Shown here piece after piece: positions 8,143 through 16,978 of a stretch of DNA of 32,341 nucleotides. Source of the DNA: CAYQZD01 sp964421875 (lineage in GTDB: Bacteria; Electryoneota; Tariuqbacteria; Tariuqbacterales; Tariuqbacteraceae); NCBI GenBank assembly GCA_964421875.1, contig CAYQZD010000038.1, forward strand, positions 1 to 32,341, in the 5' to 3' direction. The notes below the pieces were generated by a model. It was not told the DNA's origin. It ran no database searches and saw nothing but the letters and a program-made list of their open reading frames with translations. A program made the position numbers and the translations under genes. Within the stretch, counting starts at the first letter, position 1; each line of letters begins with the position of its first letter.

Positions 8143-8503
8143 AAGCGTCTATTATGTGATTTATTTTCCACAGTCCCCCCTCCTTCCGCATCGCCAACAA
8201 GTCGAACCTGAAATCGCACCCTTCGAATCCTCCGTTACGGATGAAAGCTTCCGCCGCCCGCGCTAAATTCTCCATTTTCCGTCCGTCCACTTTCACTTCC
8301 GGGGGAATCGCTCCTCCCGATTTCACTTCAGCGAACACCACATTCTCGCCTTCACGGGCGATAATGTCAATCTCGCACCGCTCTGCCCGCCAGTTGCGGG
8401 CGATGATATGGTAGCCCTTGCCCTCAAGGTAAGCCGCGGCTGTATTCTCCGCCGCCGCTCCGGAACGGCGGAGCTGTTTATCGCTGGTTTTGCCGGATTT
8501 CAT
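8132..8503 (-). CDS. YraN family protein (UPF0102, endonuclease-like)
   Basis: A 123-aa small protein of the PD-(D/E)xK nuclease-like YraN/UPF0102 family. Core motifs: GAAAENTAAAYLEGKGYHII, RNWRAERCEIDIIAREGENV and VVFAEVKSG, where Glu-Ile-Asp and Glu-Val-Lys correspond to the nuclease metal and lysine positions. The physiological role of the family is not settled. It overlaps the 3' end of rnhB by 26 bp in the same direction; rnhB-yraN is a common bacterial pair, suggesting nucleic-acid maintenance. Its stop lies inside the end of the convergent glycosyltransferase gene. Confidence 0.9.
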   Translation of the reverse strand: MKSGKTSDKQLRRSGAAAENTAAAYLEGKGYHIIARNWRAERCEIDIIAREGENVVFAEVKSGGAIPPEVKVDGRKMENLARAAEAFIRNGGFEGCDFRFDLLAMRKEGGLWKINHIIDAFRP

Positions 8504-9098
8504 CGCCGAGGAGGTTGAATGATTTTCGGTGTGCGGGGCAAATCCCGTGTTTCAGCAGCGCATTACGGTGCTGAAGCGTGGGATAGCCTTTGTGGCAGTC
8601 GAAGGAGTATTGCGGGTAGGCTTTATGTAGCTTTCGCATCAGTTCATCCCGGTGAACCTTAGCCAGTATCGAGGCGGCGGCGATGGTGAAGCAGAGCCGG
8701 TCGCCCTTGACCACTTCGCGGTGGTTTATGTTCCAGTCAGGAATAGGGAGTCCGTCGGCGAGGCAGAGGTCCGGGGCGATTACCAGCCCTTCCACCGCCC
8801 GTTTCATCGCCAGGCGTGAAGCGCGGAGGATGTTCAGCCGGTCTATCTCCTTCACCGAAGCGGTTCCAATCGCCCAATTAAGAGTTTCCGACTTTATCGC
8901 TTCCGCCAGTTCCTCCCGGCGCGCTGCTGAAAGGCGCTTGCTGTCATCGATTCCGGGGATTTCAGCGCCTCCGGGGAATATCACCGCCGCTGCAATCACC
9001 GGTCCGGCCAGCGGCCCGCGCCCCGATTCGTCCACTCCGGCGATATAGCGATATCCCTCGGAAAAATAGTTGGTTTCAAGCTGGGTAAAAGTGCGCAT
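8478..9098 (-). CDS. rnhB: Ribonuclease HII
   Basis: A 206-aa cytoplasmic nuclease that cuts RNA in RNA-DNA hybrids and removes single ribonucleotides from DNA. Motifs: YIAGVDESGRGPLAGPV with catalytic Asp23-Glu24, GIDDSKRLS, Asp115 in LCLADGLP, and KGDRLCFTIAAASILAKVHRD with the final acidic residue. Length is typical. ATG 9098 gives the standard N-terminus. It is first in the rnhB-yraN pair. No strong promoter or ribosome site was seen in the 9099-9166 gap. Confidence 0.96.
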   Translation of the reverse strand: MRTFTQLETNYFSEGYRYIAGVDESGRGPLAGPVIAAAVIFPGGAEIPGIDDSKRLSAARREELAEAIKSETLNWAIGTASVKEIDRLNILRASRLAMKRAVEGLVIAPDLCLADGLPIPDWNINHREVVKGDRLCFTIAAASILAKVHRDELMRKLHKAYPQYSFDCHKGYPTLQHRNALLKHGICPAHRKSFNLLGDEIRQNQR

Positions 9099-9166
9099 AA
9101 GGTTATGGTTTGGTTCCGGGATTTTGAATCAAGTTAAGGATTTTCCCCGGGAAAGTCAAGGTATAA

Positions 9167-12100
9167 TCATTTCACAAGCAACATTTTACGCACGCTTTTA
9201 CATCCTCCCGCCTTGAATACCACGAAATACACACCACTCGAAAATCCCTTAGCCTCCCATATTTCGGTGTATGTTCCAGCAGTGCGCCAATCGTCAGTTA
9301 ATTTCGTCACTTCCCGGCCTGTAACATCATAAACCATTAGCGACACCTTCCCCGCTTCCGGCAGTGAGAACCGCAGGCTCACGCTTTGGTTGAAGGGATT
9401 TGGATAAGGAGAGTCGAAAGCGTACTCCACGGGAATCTCCGGTTCCACGGCAAAAGCGCCGCTCCAGGTTTCCCCCCAGCCGGTCAAAGTCCATCCCTGG
9501 TTATGTGCGGGCTGGAATACATCGCCAGGGAGTTTTTCGAAGCCGAATGAGGCCGAATCGATGACTGTGCCCGGGTGACCTCCGACATAGCCTACATACT
9601 GATAGTTTCCCACCGGGGCATAATGGGGAACGAACTGTGTCAATGTTCTTGCGGGATTAGCTCCGGGAGGCAGACTGACAAACCGCCGCAGAATCAGCGG
9701 TCCTGTTATCCTCCCGTTAGGGAGCTCCGCCTTTATCCAGCCGTCGAAAAAGCCCCTCACGCAGTCCGGATTAACCACAGTAAAATCACAAGTGAAGCTT
9801 CCACCCCCAGCGGGAATCTGAATCGGAGGATTACGGGGTGTGAGGTTCATATCCACCGAAGTCAGCGGGCTCTGATGATAATACCGGGCGCCGATTTCGC
9901 TTCGAGTGCTATCAGGATCGTTGTATCGAGGGTCAGGGTCTCCGGCGTCGATGCAGGGGGAATGGGGGGAAAGCTGATAATTCTGCTGAAAGAGGGGATT
10001 CTGTTGAATATTGCCGGGACCAATAATTACACTTGTAGAATAGGGAGTAGTACAATTAAATACATTGCAGTAGCGGATTTCATAAGGCGTTAACGCCCCA
10101 ATCATAAATCCATATCTGCAATTGTTTACAATCGTATTTAAAACGGGTCCAGGACTAATTTCAGCCATACCGCGAGGAAAATCTGTAATAGTATTATTGT
10201 AACATTCGCCATTGAAACCATAAATTCCTGCTTCCCCTGCCTCTGTAAAATTACTTTTGATTATATTATTATTACACCTTCCAGAACAAAATCTAATTCC
10301 TGAAAAATCCCATCGACAGCTAGTGCTGACATAAATATAATTACCTTCAAAGACGCCGCTGCAATTCATAAACCCTATTGAACCTTCATATACTACATCT
10401 CCACTGGCTTGTGAATAGATGTCAAATCTGTTGTTAGTGAAATTCCCTTGGGCTCCGGAAATTCCGGTTGCGCTGGCTACTCTATATCCATAACCTCTGA
10501 CATTGAAGGAACAACCGTTTATCGTCCAGTTGTTACCGCCATATATTCCCTCGGTCAATATGCAGTTCTCCATAGTGCTCCCCGATGAATTGTCGGCTTG
10601 TATAGTCTGATTCGGATTAAGATTAACATTGGAGAAATGGGTGGGTGAAGATCCCAGGTTGATTGTCTCAAACTGCTGCAGACTGCAATATTGTAATACA
10701 GATTCTCCCTGGGTGGAGAGGAAATTCAATTCTCCATCTCCCCCGTTTATATTTACTAAATTGCCTATTTGTCCCTGAATTAGTAAAACACCATAGACAT
10801 TGAAACTATGATTTCCAGTGAAGTTCACTGTTACGCCTGGCATTATCAGCAATGTGTCGCCTGCTAAGACCACAATATTCCCTCCAACTACATAAGGGGT
10901 AGCGGTGTTATTCCACGTTCCGGAAACAGGTCCGGCAATTATTGTCCCGCCTTCATAATAATAAGCGCCCATATCGGTTCTGGTACTGTCGGGATCGAGT
11001 GGATAATTGGGGTCTCCGGCATCGATGCAAGGGGAATTCATTAGCAATCGGAATGTATCATTAACACAAGGATCACCAGCTAAGTTTCCCTCGCCGGGCC
11101 ACAATGTGGGTGAGATTGAATATGTCATCTGAATCTGATCTTGACGAGTCGTTACGAATCCAGTAGGCCAGATAATAGAATTACTCAATGTCGCATGAGA
11201 ATTAGGATCGATTAACTCCATTGATAAATTACGACTGTATAAGTAACTTTGAATGATATCGCAATGGTCGAGAGTTGCTGTTGACGAATTATTCAGGGCT
11301 AACATACTTGCGGTTCCGAAACCTGCTCCTCCCCCGCTTACCAGAAGAGACCTCTCCAGGGAAACAGTGGATGAATCCAGATATACAAATATTCCTGCAT
11401 CACCTTGACTACTACTATTTATCCAGGTCGAATCTATGAATATAGCGCTGTTTTTCGCATATATGCTTCCACCTCGATGTCGTGCGGCGCAGTAATCAAA
11501 GGTCGAATTTCGTATTACAACATTGGGACATCCCTTAGTATATAATCCACCGCCATAATCCGCGGTTCCAGGCGCAGCTCCGAGAATGCGCGTGCTGTCG
11601 ATAGTCACATTGTCACAGTCTTCAATATAGATTGCCCCGCCATTACCATACCCTGAAGTGTTAACAACCGTATTACAGTAAACGAACATACAATTATTCA
11701 ACTCTAATTCGGTATTTCTGGCATATATTCCCCCACCATTCATAGAAGTAATAGGGAAAATCTTCGCGCGATTTATCTCTGTATATCTTAAAATATTCAG
11801 ACCATCAGCCGAATTAAAAACCAATCCGCCCCAGGGATTGTTATCGATGGATCTAATTCGTATCATTCCGTATTCTTCATTCGTTCCTGAGGCTTGAAGA
11901 TTTCCTTCAATATATAAGAATGTGGAGTCAGTAAATCTCATCCATACTCCTTCTTCTATTAACAGACTGTCACCATCGGGAACACATACGCTTTCGTAGA
12001 AGTTATAGGGGGAACGAGACGAAAATAATCTGCCTGAAATTGTCATCAGTCGGCCATGATACCCAAAAAGATTCACAGTTCCCGTATCATTTGAAACAAA

Positions 12101-13363
12101 CTGTGGCGATGTGACTGTCAGATTCCCAGCGCAGCTATAGCCGGGATTATAGAAATCGATTTCAAAGGAGGCTATTCCATTGGGATTAATAACATTTGAA
12201 TCCAATACCGCATTGAAAGCATAAGGAGGTGATACTTGATAATTACTTATATTTATAATTGAATCAGTATAATTGTGTAATTCAAATCTCTTGAATAATC
12301 GCTGGGTCGGTTGGAGTGAATAGAAACTCAATTGAGTCTCATTAACATATATCCCGCTCCCACCGCCAATCCCCATATCCGCTCTGGTGCTATCAAGGTC
12401 GAACCAAAATCCACCGGGAGCGCCTGTATCAATGCACGGCGAGTTGTTCTGCAGTCGAAAATCCCCAATGGCGGGATTGATAAACAGTGGATCTGCGCAA
12501 ATATTTCCTTCACCAGGCTCAATAACCGGAAGATCACAATACTTAAAATGTACGTTCCCAAGCAGAAATGAGGAGGTATCACTGCCCCAGAATATAGAAT
12601 TGCATATATCTCGTTTTAGCGCATTATAAGGAACTTGAAAAATTGTGTCGCTTTCCGAGACTGCGTTATAAAATATTGAAGAAGCGACCCAGCCATTTCT
12701 CATCCAAATCGAAGTGTTGCAGGTGTTATGAGAGAATTGGCAGCGAAAAACCTCTAAATATCTACTATAACAGTTAATGGTGCGGTTACAAATATTATTC
12801 GAGAAGCGACATTCTCTTAAACATAAATTCCAGTTCTCAGGTTCAGCATTAATTACATGAAGACAATTGTTGTTATAAAAATCGCATTTTTCAAATAATA
12901 ATGTCCGGGAATAGTAATGTCCGGTAAATATTATATCCTCACTACACTGATTGTATCTGAAGGTTGAGTTCTTGATAATAGCATTACTCGTAGAAAAGTA
13001 TATAACATATTCCGTCGCACCTTCAAATACGGTGTAATTAATGCAGTTAGTGACAAACTCTGTTAGCACTATTCCTCTCCAGTTTGAATTGTTAGCAAGG
13101 AAATAAACGGAGTCATTCGCCGTACCGTTGATTGTTAAAAGCTCTCTTATTCTTATTTGAGCGCAAGAATCGAACAATACGATAACTCCAGGATTGATGA
13201 CTAATGTGCCAATAGATACATCCCCTATCACAATATAGGGATTCCCGGTTGAATCCCAGTTTGCGTTCCCGAGATAGCCGGCTACATATGTTTGCGCAAT
13301 GGCTGTTGTGAAAGGGAAAAGCATGAAAAAAAGGAGGAGCAATAAAATGTGATTTGCTTTCAT
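9167..13363 (-). CDS. Large secreted beta-helix protein with T9SS sorting domain
   Basis: A 1398-aa surface or secreted protein. The signal peptide (ANHILLLLLFFMLFPFTTAIAQ) supports the ATG at 13363 over one nine codons upstream. Most of the protein is right-handed parallel beta-helix, with repeated short strands such as NCTIxN and NNCMF. Three blocks each close with SPCIDxGxP...DSTR(A/T/S)(D/E)(M/I)G, pointing to three successive helix domains. Around residue 1172 a LTPRNPPIQIPAGGGSF beta-sandwich module begins, followed by a linker (PAHNQGW). Residues about 1319-1398 are a type A T9SS sorting domain (YPNPFNQSV, VYDVTGREV, SGVYFVVFKAGG, RKMLLVK). The passenger region is markedly AT-rich; the last 0.8 kb is GC-rich like the rest of the genome. 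Beta-helices of this kind often bind or cleave polysaccharides, but no catalytic motif is recognised. Confidence 0.88.
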   Translation of the reverse strand: MKANHILLLLLFFMLFPFTTAIAQTYVAGYLGNANWDSTGNPYIVIGDVSIGTLVINPGVIVLFDSCAQIRIRELLTINGTANDSVYFLANNSNWRGIVLTEFVTNCINYTVFEGATEYVIYFSTSNAIIKNSTFRYNQCSEDIIFTGHYYSRTLLFEKCDFYNNNCLHVINAEPENWNLCLRECRFSNNICNRTINCYSRYLEVFRCQFSHNTCNTSIWMRNGWVASSIFYNAVSESDTIFQVPYNALKRDICNSIFWGSDTSSFLLGNVHFKYCDLPVIEPGEGNICADPLFINPAIGDFRLQNNSPCIDTGAPGGFWFDLDSTRADMGIGGGSGIYVNETQLSFYSLQPTQRLFKRFELHNYTDSIINISNYQVSPPYAFNAVLDSNVINPNGIASFEIDFYNPGYSCAGNLTVTSPQFVSNDTGTVNLFGYHGRLMTISGRLFSSRSPYNFYESVCVPDGDSLLIEEGVWMRFTDSTFLYIEGNLQASGTNEEYGMIRIRSIDNNPWGGLVFNSADGLNILRYTEINRAKIFPITSMNGGGIYARNTELELNNCMFVYCNTVVNTSGYGNGGAIYIEDCDNVTIDSTRILGAAPGTADYGGGLYTKGCPNVVIRNSTFDYCAARHRGGSIYAKNSAIFIDSTWINSSSQGDAGIFVYLDSSTVSLERSLLVSGGGAGFGTASMLALNNSSTATLDHCDIIQSYLYSRNLSMELIDPNSHATLSNSIIWPTGFVTTRQDQIQMTYSISPTLWPGEGNLAGDPCVNDTFRLLMNSPCIDAGDPNYPLDPDSTRTDMGAYYYEGGTIIAGPVSGTWNNTATPYVVGGNIVVLAGDTLLIMPGVTVNFTGNHSFNVYGVLLIQGQIGNLVNINGGDGELNFLSTQGESVLQYCSLQQFETINLGSSPTHFSNVNLNPNQTIQADNSSGSTMENCILTEGIYGGNNWTINGCSFNVRGYGYRVASATGISGAQGNFTNNRFDIYSQASGDVVYEGSIGFMNCSGVFEGNYIYVSTSCRWDFSGIRFCSGRCNNNIIKSNFTEAGEAGIYGFNGECYNNTITDFPRGMAEISPGPVLNTIVNNCRYGFMIGALTPYEIRYCNVFNCTTPYSTSVIIGPGNIQQNPLFQQNYQLSPHSPCIDAGDPDPRYNDPDSTRSEIGARYYHQSPLTSVDMNLTPRNPPIQIPAGGGSFTCDFTVVNPDCVRGFFDGWIKAELPNGRITGPLILRRFVSLPPGANPARTLTQFVPHYAPVGNYQYVGYVGGHPGTVIDSASFGFEKLPGDVFQPAHNQGWTLTGWGETWSGAFAVEPEIPVEYAFDSPYPNPFNQSVSLRFSLPEAGKVSLMVYDVTGREVTKLTDDWRTAGTYTEIWEAKGFSSGVYFVVFKAGGCKSVRKMLLVK

Positions 13364-13606
13364 AGAAGGAACTTCCGGTTTAAATTCCATTGAGGAAGAT
13401 TCAAACGAAAGTCGGAGATAAGGTGATGTATGTTCAATATAGTCAAATTATCTGATAATGTCAACCGAAAATCCTTTGGAATCTTCAATCACATTGCGAA
13501 GCTTGCTACAAGGTTCAGGTTGCTTTTTTACCTTGAATTACCTATATTACACATTCAAATGAAACCAGCGACTCGATTTTACAATTTCAAACAAATCAAA
13601 GAATTA

Positions 13607-13612
13607 TATAAT
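13607..13612 (+). promoter_or_regulatory. Putative -10 box directly upstream of buk
   Basis: A perfect TATAAT lies five bases before ATG 13618, so transcription would begin at or next to the start codon. No Shine-Dalgarno site is visible. The -35 region at 17 bp (ATTTCA) is weak. The rest of the 13364-13617 gap holds nothing else I could recognise. Confidence 0.4.
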
Positions 13613-13617
13613 AACAT

Positions 13618-14700
13618 ATGGAAAATAATAGAACTCAAGCCGTCCTGGTCATCAACCCCGGAGCCACCTCCACCAAGGTCGCTCTTTTCGATAGAGCCGA
13701 AAACGCGCTGCTACGCGAAAATTACCAGCACGACCAGTCCGAATTGTCCAAATTCGACCGGGTCATCGACCAGTATGATTATCGGCGTGAGATGCTGGAA
13801 AAGGCGTTGGAGCCGGAATTAGCTGAAGTGGAGCTAATCGCTGTCGCCGGGCGGGGAGGTCCGGTGAAACCTCTGGAGGGGGGCACCTACGCCGTCAATC
13901 AGGCGCTGTTAGAGGACCTCAAATCCTGTAAATTCGCCGACCACGCTTCGAATCACGGGGCTCTGCTTGCCAAACATTTCGCCGATAAGTTCGGCGTCCC
14001 CGCTTTTGTAGTCGACCCTGTAACTGTGGATAACTTCACCCCGCTGGCGCGCCTTTCAGGCTTGCCTGAGATTCAACGGAAATGCCGCTCCCACGCGTTG
14101 AACATTAAAGCGTCCGGCCGCGCCGTTGCGGAAAAACTGGGCAAATCCTTAGAAGCGACCAATTTGGTGATGCTGATGCTGGGCAGCGGTTTTTCCATCT
14201 GCCCTTTGCAAGGGGGGAGAATCATCGATGTCAATGACGGTCTGCTGGGGATGGGACCTTATTCTGTCAACCGCGCTGGAGCCCTCCCTATCGGTCCCTT
14301 GGTGAAAATGTGCTTTTCCGGGAAATATACGGAGACGGAGCTGTTGAAGAAGTTATCGGTGGATTCCGGTCTCCAGGCTTATATCGGGACTTCCGATATG
14401 AAAGAAGCCCTGCGCCGCATCGAGGCGGGCGATAAGGAGGCGGAATTGTCGGTGGAGGGGATGATTTACCAGATAGCGAAGGAAGCCGGAGCCTGCGCCG
14501 CTGTCCTCAAAGGGAAAATCGATGCGGTGGTGGTCACCGGAGGGCTGGCGCACGCGGAATACATCACCGGGAGACTGTGTGAGTACCTGGAATTTTTAGG
14601 ACCGTTCATTGTGATTCCCGGTGAATTCGAGATGGAGGCGCTGGCGAGGGGGGCTTTCCGGGTTATTGAAGGTGAAGAAATTGCAAAGAATTACCAATAA
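13618..14700 (+). CDS. buk: Butyrate kinase
   Basis: A 360-aa cytoplasmic acetokinase-family enzyme that makes ATP from butyryl phosphate (or a branched acyl phosphate) and ADP. Family motifs: VINPGATSTKVALFD at the N-terminus (phosphate 1), the FVVDPVTVDNFTPLARLSG and HALNIKASGRAVA segments typical of Buk, RIIDVNDGLLGMGPYSVNRAGALP, and VVVTGGLAHAEYI near the C-terminus. The usual HLGGGISV segment reads LMLGSGFSI, so the conserved His is Met, and ERSG reads NRAG with Arg kept. Two ptb genes lie downstream, so the pathway acyl-CoA to acyl-phosphate to acid plus ATP is likely, although a membrane enzyme gene interrupts the set. The substrate could be isobutyrate or isovalerate rather than butyrate. 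Confidence 0.9.
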   Translation: MENNRTQAVLVINPGATSTKVALFDRAENALLRENYQHDQSELSKFDRVIDQYDYRREMLEKALEPELAEVELIAVAGRGGPVKPLEGGTYAVNQALLEDLKSCKFADHASNHGALLAKHFADKFGVPAFVVDPVTVDNFTPLARLSGLPEIQRKCRSHALNIKASGRAVAEKLGKSLEATNLVMLMLGSGFSICPLQGGRIIDVNDGLLGMGPYSVNRAGALPIGPLVKMCFSGKYTETELLKKLSVDSGLQAYIGTSDMKEALRRIEAGDKEAELSVEGMIYQIAKEAGACAAVLKGKIDAVVVTGGLAHAEYITGRLCEYLEFLGPFIVIPGEFEMEALARGAFRVIEGEEIAKNYQ

Positions 14701-14758
14701 CCTGTATTGTGTCCGATAATAATTTACTTCTTAGGTTTTAACTACGGGTGTTTATACT

Positions 14759-16915
14759 ATGTTGATAGGATTTTTAAAAAAAGGGCTGATTGCGGGCGCG
14801 CTCTACGGATTCTTGTTCTTGATGTTAGAGAATTTTGTAGATTGGTCTCTCGGCGCTATAGTAACAATCAGGCAGCTTTTATTTGGCACGTTTATATACT
14901 TGATACCTTATGCGGTTTTGGGGCTTATAACTGCGCTGGTTATATATGTTCTGAGCGGGAAAAAAATGCGCGCTGAACGCTCCCCCGTTCCGGCGTTGCT
15001 ATTGTTGATGATCGCCGTTGCGTTTCTTCAGGTCGGTTATAAGCCAATAGCTAATAGACTGCTCTTTTCCACAATTGAGAATAAAGTTCTAATTTTAATG
15101 ATCTGGGTATTCTCAGTTACCGCGCTGTATCTATTGACTTTAAAACTCATTGCTTCATCAAGCCGCGGCGCGCCAGCGATTTTTAATCGTAAAGGCATTG
15201 CTGTTTCAGTGTCATTTTCGATAGCGCTGATTCTATACTATAAGTTGAAATTAAACTATACCGCATATGAGGTTATCAGGAATACCATCCCTTTTCATTG
15301 GATATTACCGGTAATTGCTTCAATTGGTGTATATATGATAATTTCGACTGTTCTGAAACATAGACTATCAGGTGAGAACGCATCGAGAATCAGATTCGGC
15401 TCAATTTTGTTCGGTGTTTTTATGATAGTGGTCTTCATTGTCGGTTGGACGATTCCTCTCAATTATTGTCATGGTTTTGACGCGCCTGTCTCCGATTATA
15501 ACCGTTCTAAAGGCGATCCGCCGAACATCATACTACTGGTTATCGATACTCTTCGGTCGGACCATATGAGCCTGTATGGTTATGAGAAAGATACAACACC
15601 TATTCTGAAAGAGCGCTCGTTAAAAGGTGTGGTTTTCAATAACGCATATGCGGCTTCGTCATGGACATTTCCCTCGATGGTCGCACTCAGCACTTCCAGA
15701 TACCCGGATATGAATCACATCGACGAACTCATAGATGTCTGTTCTGACAGTCTGATAATGCTGCCTGAGATATTGAAGCAGATTGGTTATCAAACCAGTT
15801 TTTTCACCACAAATCCATTGCTTTCTATTAAGCAGAATTATGCTCAGGGCATTGACGATTGGAGATTAATACATAAACGAACCTACAAGCAATTATTATT
15901 TCTGAGCTTCATTTTGAGTTTCGATTCATTTCCGCTAAATGAGACAGCTTATAAATATGACCTCTTCGATTCCGAACACGCTTATGGGAACGCCCGTAGA
16001 TTAAACAGCCGAGTTCTTCCCTGGTTGGAGTTGAATCAAGACAAAGTTTTTTTCTTACAGCTTCACTATATGGACCCTCATTTACCTTATAATTCGCCGA
16101 AAAAAGAATATAGTGAAGGACATTTTTTCAGCAGCAAAGAATTTAGATCCCTCACAAAAACAATGAAATCGCTCGACACCCTGCTGGTTAAGCCTGAAAC
16201 TCTTGAAAAAATTACAGCAAGATATGACGATGAAATTTTATTCTTCGATGAAAATCTGGACGATTTCTTTCGCAAAATGGAAGAACTCAAGCTATGGGAA
16301 AACACACTGTTGATTATAACCTCCGACCATGGTGATGAATTCCAGGAACATGGTCTGTTTGGTCATTCACATTCGATGTTCAATGAACTCATCCATATCC
16401 CTTTGATCATATTTTTTCCTGAGGGTAAATTCAGCGGCAAGGTCATTGACAAGGTGGTGGGGCAGATAGATGTCTTGCCCACGATACTCGACTATCTTAA
16501 TATTGAGGGCAATTATCAGTTTGAAGGTCTGTCGCTAATTGATTTGATTTCAGGAGAATCCGGACAAATTAATGAATTTAACAGGTTTTTATTCGGCAGC
16601 GCCGTTCCATTGGGAAACAAATGGGGGCTCGAACGAACCCGCGCGATATGGAATAACCGGTATAAATATGTAAGAAGATATATGACGGGAGACAGCGGCA
16701 GAATTTACCAGAGCTTATTTGATATGAAGATTGACCCCGGCGAACAAAACAACATAATATCGTCCCGGACCTGGATTACTGATGAAATGACAGACAGGAT
16801 GGACGAACTGATCGCCTACTGTGACAGCGCCGCGGAATTGATTATAGCGCCTCAAAGACAGGAACTGACACTGGAAGAGAAAGAAAACCTCCGTGCTATA
16901 GGTTACATTAGATAG
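14759..16915 (+). CDS. Membrane-anchored sulfatase-fold enzyme
   Basis: A 718-aa alkaline-phosphatase-superfamily protein. The first ~235 residues contain about six to seven hydrophobic spans. The catalytic domain (about 258-718) would face the periplasm. Motifs: NIILLVIDTLRSDHMSLYGY (metal-binding Asp), the nucleophile region ASSWTFPSMVALSTSRYP, ITSDHGDEFQEHGLFGHSHS (Asp/His metal ligands) and HIPLIIFFP. The sulfatase C/S-x-P-x-R motif is T-F-P-S-M here, so the formylglycine Cys is replaced, probably by Thr, as in phosphoethanolamine and lipoteichoic acid transferases. This favours phospho-transfer or phosphodiester chemistry on an envelope molecule over sulfate ester hydrolysis. Base composition is clearly AT-richer than buk and ptb, which flank it, suggesting insertion. 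A possible own promoter (TTACCA, 18 bp, GATAAT at 14715-14720) lies upstream. Confidence 0.88.
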   Translation: MLIGFLKKGLIAGALYGFLFLMLENFVDWSLGAIVTIRQLLFGTFIYLIPYAVLGLITALVIYVLSGKKMRAERSPVPALLLLMIAVAFLQVGYKPIANRLLFSTIENKVLILMIWVFSVTALYLLTLKLIASSSRGAPAIFNRKGIAVSVSFSIALILYYKLKLNYTAYEVIRNTIPFHWILPVIASIGVYMIISTVLKHRLSGENASRIRFGSILFGVFMIVVFIVGWTIPLNYCHGFDAPVSDYNRSKGDPPNIILLVIDTLRSDHMSLYGYEKDTTPILKERSLKGVVFNNAYAASSWTFPSMVALSTSRYPDMNHIDELIDVCSDSLIMLPEILKQIGYQTSFFTTNPLLSIKQNYAQGIDDWRLIHKRTYKQLLFLSFILSFDSFPLNETAYKYDLFDSEHAYGNARRLNSRVLPWLELNQDKVFFLQLHYMDPHLPYNSPKKEYSEGHFFSSKEFRSLTKTMKSLDTLLVKPETLEKITARYDDEILFFDENLDDFFRKMEELKLWENTLLIITSDHGDEFQEHGLFGHSHSMFNELIHIPLIIFFPEGKFSGKVIDKVVGQIDVLPTILDYLNIEGNYQFEGLSLIDLISGESGQINEFNRFLFGSAVPLGNKWGLERTRAIWNNRYKYVRRYMTGDSGRIYQSLFDMKIDPGEQNNIISSRTWITDEMTDRMDELIAYCDSAAELIIAPQRQELTLEEKENLRAIGYIR

Positions 16916-16978
16916 AGCATCTTTGTTCCTTTAACCGAAGCACAATAATATAAACGTTCACTTAGGATTGTTAATAAT

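Noticed and set aside
9575..10093. 172-codon plus-strand frame inside the large minus-strand T9SS gene
   Set aside because: It is antisense to the conserved sorting-module region and shows no recognisable motif.
13430..13822. 130-codon plus-strand frame running into buk in another frame
   Set aside because: The second half overlaps buk out of frame and the first half is AT-rich non-coding sequence; no motif or ribosome site.
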